From: Rathayibacter sp. VKM Ac-2857
Lineage (GTDB): Bacteria; Actinomycetota; Actinomycetes; Actinomycetales; Microbacteriaceae
Reading direction: 5' to 3'
NCBI RefSeq assembly: GCF_013205025.1
Contig: NZ_JABMLE010000002.1
Span: 1,067,570 to 1,131,569 of the forward strand
DNA: 64,000 nt
Of this stretch, positions 18,600 to 25,906 are shown in pieces. The stretch's first letter is position 1. Each line of letters starts with the position of its first letter. The notes below the pieces were generated by a model that was not told the origin of the DNA, did no database searches, and saw only the letters and a program-made list of their open reading frames with translations. Position numbers and translations under genes: made by a program.

Positions 18600-19046
18600 A
18601 TGGATCCCCGCGCCCGCGCACTCTCGGACATCGAGCGGCTGTCGATCGCGATCACGGTGCGGTCCATTCCCCGCGTGCTCGCCCCGCTGCTGACGACCGA
18701 CCTCACGATCCAGCAGCTGAAAGCCCTCTCGGTGATCGTCACGACCGAGGAGGGCGCGACCGGCGCGGGCCTCGCGCAGAGCTTCGGCGTCTCGATGCCC
18801 TCGATGTCCAAGCTCGTCGACCGCCTCGCCGTGAGCGGTCTGGTCGTCCGCGAGACCGACGCCGCCGACCAGCGCGTCCGCCGCATCCACGCCACCGACC
18901 TCGGCCGCGCCGTCGTGCGCGAGCTGATGGCCGCCCGCCCCGAACTCGGCGAGGACGTGCTCTCGCGCCTCTCGCTCGAGGAGCTCGAGGCCCTCGAGAC
19001 CGGCCTGCGGGCGATCAGCCGCGAGCTGCGCAGCGCCCGCGACTGA
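18600..19046 (+). CDS. MarR-family regulator
   Basis: A 148-residue winged-helix regulator. The recognition region is SFGVSMPSMSKLVDRLAVSG, followed by the wing (RETDAADQRVRRIHAT) and the C-terminal dimer helix. The ATG at 18600 matches the usual N-terminus; 12 extra residues are possible from an upstream ATG. It is divergent from the monooxygenase across 173 bp and is its likely regulator. MarR proteins commonly sense phenolic or hydrophobic compounds, which fits a monooxygenase substrate. Confidence 0.88.
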   Translation: MDPRARALSDIERLSIAITVRSIPRVLAPLLTTDLTIQQLKALSVIVTTEEGATGAGLAQSFGVSMPSMSKLVDRLAVSGLVVRETDAADQRVRRIHATDLGRAVVRELMAARPELGEDVLSRLSLEELEALETGLRAISRELRSARD

Positions 19047-19058
19047 CCCCCGCGGAGG

Positions 19059-20051
19059 TCACTGGACCGACCAGCCACCGTCCGAGGCGAGGACCACGCC
19101 GTTGACGTTCGCGGAGTCGTCGCTCAGCAGCCAGGTGATCGACGCCGCCATGGTGTCGGCCGCGACCACCGGCGGGATCAGCGCCATGAACGGGCTCAGC
19201 CGCTCGCGGGCGAAATCGCTCGACATCGTGCCCTCGATCGCCGTGGCCGTCGGGCCGGGAGCGACCGCGTTGGTGCGGACACCCGAGGGACCGTAGAGGA
19301 ACGCCGCGGACTTCGTGATGCCGACCACCGCGTGCTTGGACGCCGTGTAGGCGGTGCCGGCGGCGTTGCCGCGCAGCGACGCCTCGGACGCGACGTTGAC
19401 CACGGAGCCGCGGCCCTGCGCGAGCATCAGCGGGAGCACCGCGCGGCTGAGCGCGAACGTGCCGTCGACGTTCACCGAGAACACCCGGCGCCAGAGGCCG
19501 TCCTCCGTCTCGTGCAGCGGCGTCATCCCGTCCATGATCCCGGCGATGTTCGCGAGGCCGTCGACGCGCCCGCCCGCGGCGGCGACGATGGCCTCGATGC
19601 CGTCGGCCGCCGTGATGTCGGCGGTGACGGTCACGACCGAGCCCTCGGGCGAGGCGGCCGCGAGCGCCTCGATCCCGGCCGGCACCACGTCGACGGCGAT
19701 CACACGTCCCCCCTCGCGCACGAGGCGACGGGCCGTCGCCCGTCCGATGCCGGAGCCAGCTCCCGTCACGATCACGGTCCTGCCGGCGAAGCGGCCGGAG
19801 CCGTCCGGCGCCTCCTCCTCCGTCTCCTCCGGCGGCACGACGCCACCGTTGGCCTGCTTCACCAGGGTGTCGACGAGTTCCTGCGGGAACGCGCCGCCGC
19901 CGAGCTCCACCATCGCGCGGAGCGACAGCTGCCGGGCCGGGCGCAGCGCCTCCTCCGACTGGCCGCCCTGGGCGAGGATCCCGCGGAGGATCGGTCCGCC
20001 GACGGCGTCGTCGAGCCACTCCTGCAGGGTGTTCTCCGAGGTGAGGGTCAT
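19059..20051 (-). CDS. short-chain dehydrogenase/reductase with an extra N-terminal domain
   Basis: NAD(P)-dependent alcohol dehydrogenase of 330 residues. The Rossmann motif TGAGSGIG begins at residue 96, NIAG at 168-171, and catalytic Ser222, Tyr235 and Lys239 (YTASK) are present. The classical fold ends in NGVVLASDGGW. An additional ~85-residue helical segment precedes the Rossmann fold (QEWLDDAVGGPILRGILAQG, then LSLRAMVELGGGAFPQELVD), which ordinary SDRs lack; I do not recognise it. It is divergent from a TetR gene. A role next to the monooxygenase, oxidising an alcohol to its ketone substrate, is inferred. Confidence 0.85.
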   Translation of the reverse strand: MTLTSENTLQEWLDDAVGGPILRGILAQGGQSEEALRPARQLSLRAMVELGGGAFPQELVDTLVKQANGGVVPPEETEEEAPDGSGRFAGRTVIVTGAGSGIGRATARRLVREGGRVIAVDVVPAGIEALAAASPEGSVVTVTADITAADGIEAIVAAAGGRVDGLANIAGIMDGMTPLHETEDGLWRRVFSVNVDGTFALSRAVLPLMLAQGRGSVVNVASEASLRGNAAGTAYTASKHAVVGITKSAAFLYGPSGVRTNAVAPGPTATAIEGTMSSDFARERLSPFMALIPPVVAADTMAASITWLLSDDSANVNGVVLASDGGWSVQ

Positions 20052-20091
20052 GCTGTCTCCTTCGATCCGTGTGAGAGTCAATATCGCACAT

Positions 20092-20104
20092 GAGACCAAG
20101 TCTC
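20092..20104. promoter_or_regulatory. small palindrome GAGAC-CAA-GTCTC, candidate TetR operator
   Basis: Perfect 5-bp arms around 3 bp in the 77-bp gap between the divergent SDR and TetR genes. The place fits an autoregulatory operator, but the arms are short. Confidence 0.35.
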
Positions 20105-20128
20105 GACCGTGAGCTTTAGGCTGGTCGC

Positions 20129-20704
20129 ATGACCGCCGCTCTCCGTGACCGCACCCGAGTCCTCCTCCGTGCCGAGCTGGCCGGCGCGGTTCTCGCGGTG
20201 TTCCTCGAGCGCGGCTACTCCGAGGTGACCGTCGAGGAGGCGGCTCGGGAGGCGGGTGTCTCGCGCGCCACCTTCTTCCGCTACTTCCGAAGCAAGGAGG
20301 ACGTGGTCGTCGCCGCCGTCGAGCAGCACCGGGTCGACTACGCGGCTGCCGTCCGCGCACTGCCCGCCGACGCGGACCTCTCGGGCTGGGATCTCGTGCG
20401 GACCGCGGTCGAGCCGGTGGTCGTCGCGGCAACCCGCGATCCCGACCTCCACCGCGCCCGGCTCCGGCTGATCGCGAGCGAGTTCACCCTGAAGGCGCGC
20501 CTCCGTGAGCACCGCGCCGACGGCGCCGTCGCCCTCTCCGACGCCCTCGTCGAGAGGGGGCTAGGCGGCTCCACCGCCCGGGTCCTCGCCGCGGCCGGAC
20601 TCGCGGCCGTCGACGTGGTGTGGGAGGAGTGGGCCGCGGAGGAGGGCGCCGACTTCCGCGCGATGGTCGACACCGCCTTCACCCACCTGAGCAATGGCGG
20701 CTGA
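20129..20704 (+). CDS. TetR/AcrR-family regulator (near SDR)
   Basis: A 191-residue regulator. The HTH is at about residues 32-55 (VTVEEAAREAGVSRATFFRY, then FRSKEDVV), in the usual place. The C-terminal ligand domain resembles those with a MftR-like helix pair (DPDLHRARLRLIASE). It is divergent from the SDR gene and its likely repressor. Confidence 0.88.
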   Translation: MTAALRDRTRVLLRAELAGAVLAVFLERGYSEVTVEEAAREAGVSRATFFRYFRSKEDVVVAAVEQHRVDYAAAVRALPADADLSGWDLVRTAVEPVVVAATRDPDLHRARLRLIASEFTLKARLREHRADGAVALSDALVERGLGGSTARVLAAAGLAAVDVVWEEWAAEEGADFRAMVDTAFTHLSNGG

Positions 20705-20894
20705 CGCGGTCCAGGGACTCTCCTCGGACGCCTTTTCCGACGGCCCGCTCCTTGGGCTCGTCTTACTGAACCCGACGAGCTGAGAGGCGGGCCGGCGTCG
20801 GGCTTCGCCGACTCGTCACGAGGAGGCGTAGACGACGGGAATCGCCCCATCCGGGCGACGATTAGAGGTCTTCAACCGCTAGCCGGCCCTCCAC

Positions 20895-20938
20895 AACGCA
20901 AGTAGGGGAGCACCGGTCGGTGCTCCCCTTTTTGCGTT
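20895..20938. terminator. bidirectional intrinsic terminator
   Basis: Stem AGGGGAGCACC (20904-20914) with GGTGCTCCCCT (20919-20929), loop GGTC, followed by a run of T. The flanks AACGCA/TGCGTT (20895-20900, 20933-20938) extend the pairing. It sits just downstream of the minus-strand DUF4913 gene and probably ends the conjugation-remnant transcript. About 190 bp between it and the TetR gene show no gene. Confidence 0.85.
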
Positions 20939-20952
20939 CCCAGATCGCCGCC

Positions 20953-21429
20953 TCAGGCGGATTCCTTGCCCGGGCGTTGCGTGTATAGCGGCGGTTGCAG
21001 GTCGGGTGGGAACGCGCCCTCGACCGGCGGCTCGTAGGGCAGTGCCTCCCCGATGCGGTTCTCGTCCGTGGAGTCGGCGAATGGTCCGTCCGGGGAGAGT
21101 AGGACGCTCATGTGCGGGTCGCAGTGATTGATCCACCACGCGCTCATTCCGGCTTTCGGGTCGGCTCGTGCGGCCTCCCATGCCCGCCACAGGGCCTCGA
21201 TGCGCTGCTGCGCTTCCTTGGATTCCCACCAGGCCGCCTTCCACCGTGAACCGCCGCCGGAGCCTTGCGCCATGACTCGGCGCCGGTAGGTGCCGATGAG
21301 CTGCTTGCGCACGAACTCGTCTGCCGATCCGAAGTGCGTCGTCGGCTGCTCCCCCGCCTCGACATCGACGCTCACCGCCGCGGTGGCAGGCTCGTCGGCG
21401 CCGAACGGGTCGTCGTCGTAGCCGCTCAT
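20953..21429 (-). CDS. DUF4913-like protein of an integrative element
   Basis: A 158-residue protein of unknown function. The central motif RWKAAWWESKEAQQRIEALW, followed by AWWINHCDPHMSVLLS, resembles the DUF4913 proteins commonly encoded next to coupling-protein genes in actinobacterial integrative elements. It overlaps the truncated coupling-protein gene upstream by ATGA and ends before a strong terminator. A role in conjugation is inferred from context. Confidence 0.75.
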   Translation of the reverse strand: MSGYDDDPFGADEPATAAVSVDVEAGEQPTTHFGSADEFVRKQLIGTYRRRVMAQGSGGGSRWKAAWWESKEAQQRIEALWRAWEAARADPKAGMSAWWINHCDPHMSVLLSPDGPFADSTDENRIGEALPYEPPVEGAFPPDLQPPLYTQRPGKESA

Positions 21430-22091
21430 GCGTCAGTCACCGGCGTGAGGTCGTGTCCCTGCTCGGAGGCCAGCGTCGGCGCCGGTGCTGCACCTGGTCG
21501 GTGGTTCGCGAGAGAAGCGTAGATCGCGGCGACGAGCGGCTTAGGGCCGTCGAACCACGGCACCGTGCGCAGGATGGCGGCACGGGAGCCGGAGGACATG
21601 AGGATCGCCCGCCCGATCTTGCGGCCCTTCTTCGGTGTGGGGAGGTTCGCGAGCTCGGCGATGTCGAGGATCAGTTCTCGCTTCAACGCGCTGGTGGTCG
21701 AGCGCACACCCTTGTTCATGCTCGCGGAGGTCGTCTCTCGGTCGTAGGTGCCGATCAGCTCCGACACCATCCGCAGGAAGCCTGTCTCGGAGATTCCGCC
21801 GGCGTAGATCTTCGCGTTCGCGGCCGACCAGAGCTTGTCCATGCCCTCTCGCCCGAACACGCTGACGCCCTGGGACCAGGACTGGAACACCGACATGATC
21901 GGGATGCCCCGGGAGCCGTAGTGGCTGTAGAGGTCGGGGAGGTCTCGCCAGCGGCAGACGTTCGCGGCCTCATCGAGCACGCCGAGCATCTTGGTCTGCA
22001 TCCGGACGCCGGGAGAGACGGCCGCCGGCTCCTCCGCAGCCTCGACGGTCGCGGCTGTCAGTGCGAGGACGAGGGAGGGCGCTGCCGGCAA
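21426..22091 (-). pseudogene. C-terminal fragment of a TraD/VirD4-type coupling protein
   Basis: About 215 residues with the TraM-recognition-type C-terminal domain of a conjugative ATPase: LGVLDEAANVCRWRDLPDLY, then YGSRGIPIMSVFQSWSQG. The Walker A half, membrane anchor and any credible start are missing. Similarity to the family begins around PSLVLALTAATVEAAEE and runs into a tandem repeat at 22095, so the 5' part was lost. In an intact element this protein pumps DNA to the recipient; here it cannot. Confidence 0.8.
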
Positions 22092-22094
22092 TCA

Positions 22095-22310
22095 CGAGCC
22101 GGAGGTCGGCCGACGTGACTCCAGCACGTGGACCACGCTTCGGCACGCTGAAACCGCCGAAGCCAGCGAGCCGGACGCGGAACCGCGAGCCGGAGGTCGG
22201 CCGGGGTGACCTCCGGCACGTGGAACGCGCCTCGGCACGCGGAAACGGCCGGTTCCAGCGAGCCGGAGGCGGTTTCGCGAGCCGGAGGTGCACCGAAGCT
22301 GCGAGCCGGA
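22095..22310. repeat. tandem repeat, period 91-92 bp
   Basis: Units begin with CGAGCCGGAGGTCGGCCG at 22095 and 22186, with a third partial copy (CGAGCCGGAGG) at 22278 and a fragment at 22302. Shared landmarks include CACGTGGA and TCGGCACGC, with about 80% identity by eye. An inner GCTTCGGC/GCCGAAGC stem is present in the first unit. It lies exactly at the broken end of the coupling-protein gene. Confidence 0.75.
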
Positions 22311-22334
22311 GGCGCCGCCGCACGCCGCCCGCCG

Positions 22335-24557
22335 TCAGGCGCCCCGCCGCCCGTAGCGGTCGTAGATGCGGTTGCGGGCCGCCAGCACGGCCGGGGGCAG
22401 GCGCTGGGCGTCGGCGATCTCGTAGACGCCGAAGGTGTCGCGCAGGCGGGAGGACGGGTCGACCTCGACGAAGGTGCACCAGGGCAGCCAGTGGTGGTGG
22501 CTGCGCAGCGTCTGGCTCGCGAAGTCGCCGCTCTCGTGGCCGAGGCCGGGCATCGCGTAGCCGACGCTGCCGTCGACGTCGGTGGACTGCCGGGTGTTGC
22601 GGTGCAGGAACTCCGCGACGTCGCGGTAGTGGTCGTCACCGGTGATCAGGGACAGCCGGTAGTAGCTGTAGGAGCAGGCCGCCATGTACACATCCGCCCC
22701 GCCGCCGAGGGTGATGATGCTCTGACCGCTGATCGAGTAGCGGTTGAACGGATGCGCCCAGGGCGCGACCACCGGGAAGGACCAGGCGTAGGTCCAGGTC
22801 TCCGTGTAGTCGGCGGCGCGGACGGCGCCCTCCAGCCAGCGGTGCTCCTCGGTCAGGTCGTAGAGCGCGAGGAAGCCGAACAGGCCGTAGATGCCCGCCT
22901 CCTTGTCCTGGATGTCGGCGTTGTCGCAGGTGCCGCCGCGGTACTCCAGGGTGCGGTGGATGTTCGCGAACGACCACTCGCCGGCGCGCACCGCGGACTC
23001 GCGGTAGCGCGCCTCGCCCGTCACCAGGTGCAGCTGCACGAGGAAGCGGATGACGCTCGGAGTGTTCGAGCGCGAGTCCATCCGCACCGAGCCGTCGGCG
23101 TTGTAGGCGCGGTGGAAGCTGCCGTCCTCGTCATGCACCTCGAGCAGCCAGTCGGCGGTCCGCCGGCAGAACTCGAGCCAGGTCGCGCGCTCGTCGCCGA
23201 GGCCGCGCAGGTGCAGGTAGGCGTCGAGGATCGCCTCCACGCCGTCGGCGAGCATCCGCAGGTAGTGCGGGTACGGCTCGAAGCCGCCGAGGGAGGGGTT
23301 GAAGCACATCCGCGGCGGGCCCGACTCGGGCAGCGCCGTCCGCGCCCAGAAGTCGACGATGCCGACCCCCTGCTCGAACGCCTCGGGCACGCCCTCGCGG
23401 TCGCCGTAGCGCAGCAGCTGGTAGCCGATCCCGGGCTGCTGCCCGACGAAGCCGAACTGGAACGAGACGCTCGAGACGTCGAGGTCCGGCAGCTGGCAGG
23501 CGAACGGGAGGCCCCAGGCGTCGCCGTAGCGGCGGGTGAGCCGCTGCAGGATCGCCATGCCGTGGTGGAAGTGCCGCTCGTTGTCGACTTCGAACAGGTC
23601 GTCGCGGAGGCGGGCGTAGGCGCTGCGCCAGGTGGCGCGCATCATCGACGCGAAGTCGTCGTGGCGGCCGAGGTCGACGGCCACGGCGTAGTGCTGGCGG
23701 AAGCCGACCTCGACCGGGTGGTTCACCCGCGTCAGCGCTTTCGGCGCCGCGTCGTAGTCCAGGCCGGAGTAGGGGTTGTCGACCGGGCGCTCGCCGTCGG
23801 CGCCGGGGTAGACGTAGTCGATCGAGAGGCCGGCCGGCTCCTCGTCGAGCGGCGTCCGCACGCCGAAGCCGTAGTAGAGGTAGTTCAGCGTCGTGCCCTG
23901 CGGGCGGCTCAGGCCGATCGAGCCGACGGTGCAGTCCGGGTCGGTGAAGTTCTCCGAGCGGACCACGTCCAGGCGCGGCAGCGTGACGTCGGCCGCCCAG
24001 CGCGAGAGCGCCACGGTCTCGCCGGTGGCGAGGCTCTGCGCGGCGAACAGCGGCAGCGCGTAGTGGGTCTCGGTGCGCCAGAAGTACTCGCTGCCGGGGT
24101 CGCGGCCCATCGCGTCGGCCGGGCCGAAGGCGTTGTCGCGGTACCAGGCGCCGGGCGCGAAGCACTCGTAGTCGCGCAGATCGTCGGACCCGGTCAGCCC
24201 GAGCGAGATCGCCGTCGAGAAGCCGAGGTCGCCGCCGGCCGCGAGCACCTCGACCTCGCGGTGCACGGAGAAGCCGGAGCCGACGACGCGCCAGACGTCG
24301 GTGACGGCGAAGGACGAGCCCGAGCGCACGGTGATCGTGCCGGTCGCGGTGAGCGCGCCGTCCGCGATCGAGACGTCGTCGTAGGGCGCGCCGGAGTACT
24401 CGCTGATCGCGGTGACGGTCTTGACGGTGACGCGCAGCGGGCGGTCGTTGGCGTAGAGGACGTGCTCGCCGATGAGCACCTCGAGGCCGCCAGCGCGGGC
24501 GCGCAGGGTGTAGTCGCCGGAGCGGAGTTCCACGGTGGTTCCTTCCTGGAGGGTCAT
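22335..24557 (-). CDS. putative (alpha/alpha)6-barrel glycosidase, unclassified
   Basis: A 740-residue cytoplasmic protein. The first ~270 residues are beta-rich (LEVLIGEHVLYANDRPLRVT). The remainder is helical with Trp- and Tyr-rich repeats such as WLEFCRRTADWLLEVHDEDG, TCDNADIQDKEAGIYGLFGF and SQTLRSHHHWLPWCTF, a layout seen in six-hairpin glycosidases. Possible catalytic acids sit in the DNADIQDKE segment. I cannot assign a CAZy family. It is the last gene of a minus-strand operon with a transporter (1-bp gap) and a GH127 enzyme, implying a role on the same arabinose-containing glycan. A lyase or glucuronidase function is an alternative. Confidence 0.5.
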   Translation of the reverse strand: MTLQEGTTVELRSGDYTLRARAGGLEVLIGEHVLYANDRPLRVTVKTVTAISEYSGAPYDDVSIADGALTATGTITVRSGSSFAVTDVWRVVGSGFSVHREVEVLAAGGDLGFSTAISLGLTGSDDLRDYECFAPGAWYRDNAFGPADAMGRDPGSEYFWRTETHYALPLFAAQSLATGETVALSRWAADVTLPRLDVVRSENFTDPDCTVGSIGLSRPQGTTLNYLYYGFGVRTPLDEEPAGLSIDYVYPGADGERPVDNPYSGLDYDAAPKALTRVNHPVEVGFRQHYAVAVDLGRHDDFASMMRATWRSAYARLRDDLFEVDNERHFHHGMAILQRLTRRYGDAWGLPFACQLPDLDVSSVSFQFGFVGQQPGIGYQLLRYGDREGVPEAFEQGVGIVDFWARTALPESGPPRMCFNPSLGGFEPYPHYLRMLADGVEAILDAYLHLRGLGDERATWLEFCRRTADWLLEVHDEDGSFHRAYNADGSVRMDSRSNTPSVIRFLVQLHLVTGEARYRESAVRAGEWSFANIHRTLEYRGGTCDNADIQDKEAGIYGLFGFLALYDLTEEHRWLEGAVRAADYTETWTYAWSFPVVAPWAHPFNRYSISGQSIITLGGGADVYMAACSYSYYRLSLITGDDHYRDVAEFLHRNTRQSTDVDGSVGYAMPGLGHESGDFASQTLRSHHHWLPWCTFVEVDPSSRLRDTFGVYEIADAQRLPPAVLAARNRIYDRYGRRGA

Positions 24558-24558
24558 G

Positions 24559-25869
24559 TCAGTGCTTCTCGTCGTGCGTGCGGAGGTCGGGTGCGGGCGC
24601 GTCGGCCGGCCCCGGCTCGTCCTCGAGCCGCCGCGCGCCCGGATCGAACCGCCGCGAGCCCGGCCGGAACAGCAGCGCCACCCCGCCCTCGACGAGCGCC
24701 GCGACGAGCAGCAGGATCGCGAACGGGATCAGCGAGATCTCGGCCCACGCGCCCATCACCGGCATCACCAGGCCGGCCGCCGTGAAGCTGACCGTGCCGA
24801 GGATCGCCGTGACGCTGCCCGCCTCGCTCGACGGGCCCTGGAGCGACAGGTACTGCACCGGAGCGAAGCCGAGCGAGCGGCCCGCGAGCGCGAAGGTCAG
24901 CGCGCCGACGACCACCAGCAGCGGCTGCGTGCCGCTGAGGGCGAGCACCGCGACCACCACGGCGCCGACACCCGTCACGATCGCCGACGCGAACATCGCG
25001 AACCGGGGCCCGAACCGCGGCACGATCACCCGGCCCGTCGTCTGCCCGACCGCGATCGTGACGAGCGAGGTGACCAGGAACAGCAGCCCGTAGAGGTCCG
25101 GCCCGACCGCGTAGACGTTGGTGTAGAGGAACGGCGCGGTCGCGAGGTAGGCGAAGCCGACCGACCAGCCGGCGGCCGAGGCGGCGGCGAGCGCCAGCAC
25201 CCGTGGCCGCCTCAGCATCCCGAACGAGTTCCGCAGCGACGGTCCGAGTCCGCCCTGGTGCCGCCGCTCGCGGGGCAGCGTCTCGGGCAGCACCAGCAGC
25301 GCGATGACGGTGGCGAGCGCTCCCCAGGCGGCGACCGCGAGGAAGGAGCCGCGCCAGTCGATCACCTTGGTCAGCTGCGCGCCGACGGAGGGCACCAGGA
25401 TCGGGAAGACCGAGACGATCACGGCGAGGTTCGCGAGCATCGTCACGAGCCGCTTGCCGCTGTAGAGGTCGCGGACGATCGCGGTGACGACCACTCCGGC
25501 CGCGGTGCAGGCGGCGCCCTGGACGAAGCGGGCCGAGAGCAGCACCGCCGTGTCCGAGGTCAGCGCCGCGACGAGGCTCGCCGCGATGTGCAGCGCCGCC
25601 GAGACGCCGAGCGGCCACTTGCGGCCGACCGCGTCGCTGAGCGGACCGGAGATCAGCTGGCCGGCCGCGAAGCCGAAGGTCGCGCCGGTGACCACCAGCT
25701 GGGCGGTCGCGACCGAGACGCCGAGGTCGTCCTGCAGCGTCGGCAGGAAGGGCAGCACCAGGTCGATGGTGAGCGGCCCGAAGCCGACCAGCATCGCGAA
25801 GATCGGCAGCAGCAGCCGGCCGCGGGGCATCGCCCGGGTGGCGGAAGCGGCGGTGGTGGAGGCGGTCAT
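24559..25869 (-). CDS. MFS transporter, Bcr/CflA-like
   Basis: A 436-residue 12-helix transporter. LVGFGPLTIDLVLPFLPTLQ at helix 1 and GPLSDAVGRKWPLGV in loop 2-3 are the Bcr/CflA drug-export signatures, and LLSARFVQGAA follows. Members export drugs, but some act on sugars. Its place between a GH127 gene and a putative glycosidase gene suggests movement of a sugar or glycoside. The C-terminal ~40 residues are charged and cytoplasmic. Confidence 0.85.
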   Translation of the reverse strand: MTASTTAASATRAMPRGRLLLPIFAMLVGFGPLTIDLVLPFLPTLQDDLGVSVATAQLVVTGATFGFAAGQLISGPLSDAVGRKWPLGVSAALHIAASLVAALTSDTAVLLSARFVQGAACTAAGVVVTAIVRDLYSGKRLVTMLANLAVIVSVFPILVPSVGAQLTKVIDWRGSFLAVAAWGALATVIALLVLPETLPRERRHQGGLGPSLRNSFGMLRRPRVLALAAASAAGWSVGFAYLATAPFLYTNVYAVGPDLYGLLFLVTSLVTIAVGQTTGRVIVPRFGPRFAMFASAIVTGVGAVVVAVLALSGTQPLLVVVGALTFALAGRSLGFAPVQYLSLQGPSSEAGSVTAILGTVSFTAAGLVMPVMGAWAEISLIPFAILLLVAALVEGGVALLFRPGSRRFDPGARRLEDEPGPADAPAPDLRTHDEKH

Positions 25870-25906
25870 GAGCGCGGAGCGCAGGTCACGGAGGGGGTCC
25901 TGTCCA

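Noticed and set aside
20705..20880. Possible tRNA or attachment site before the conjugation remnant
   Set aside because: No T-loop consensus or cloverleaf could be found, and no flanking direct repeat was recognised.
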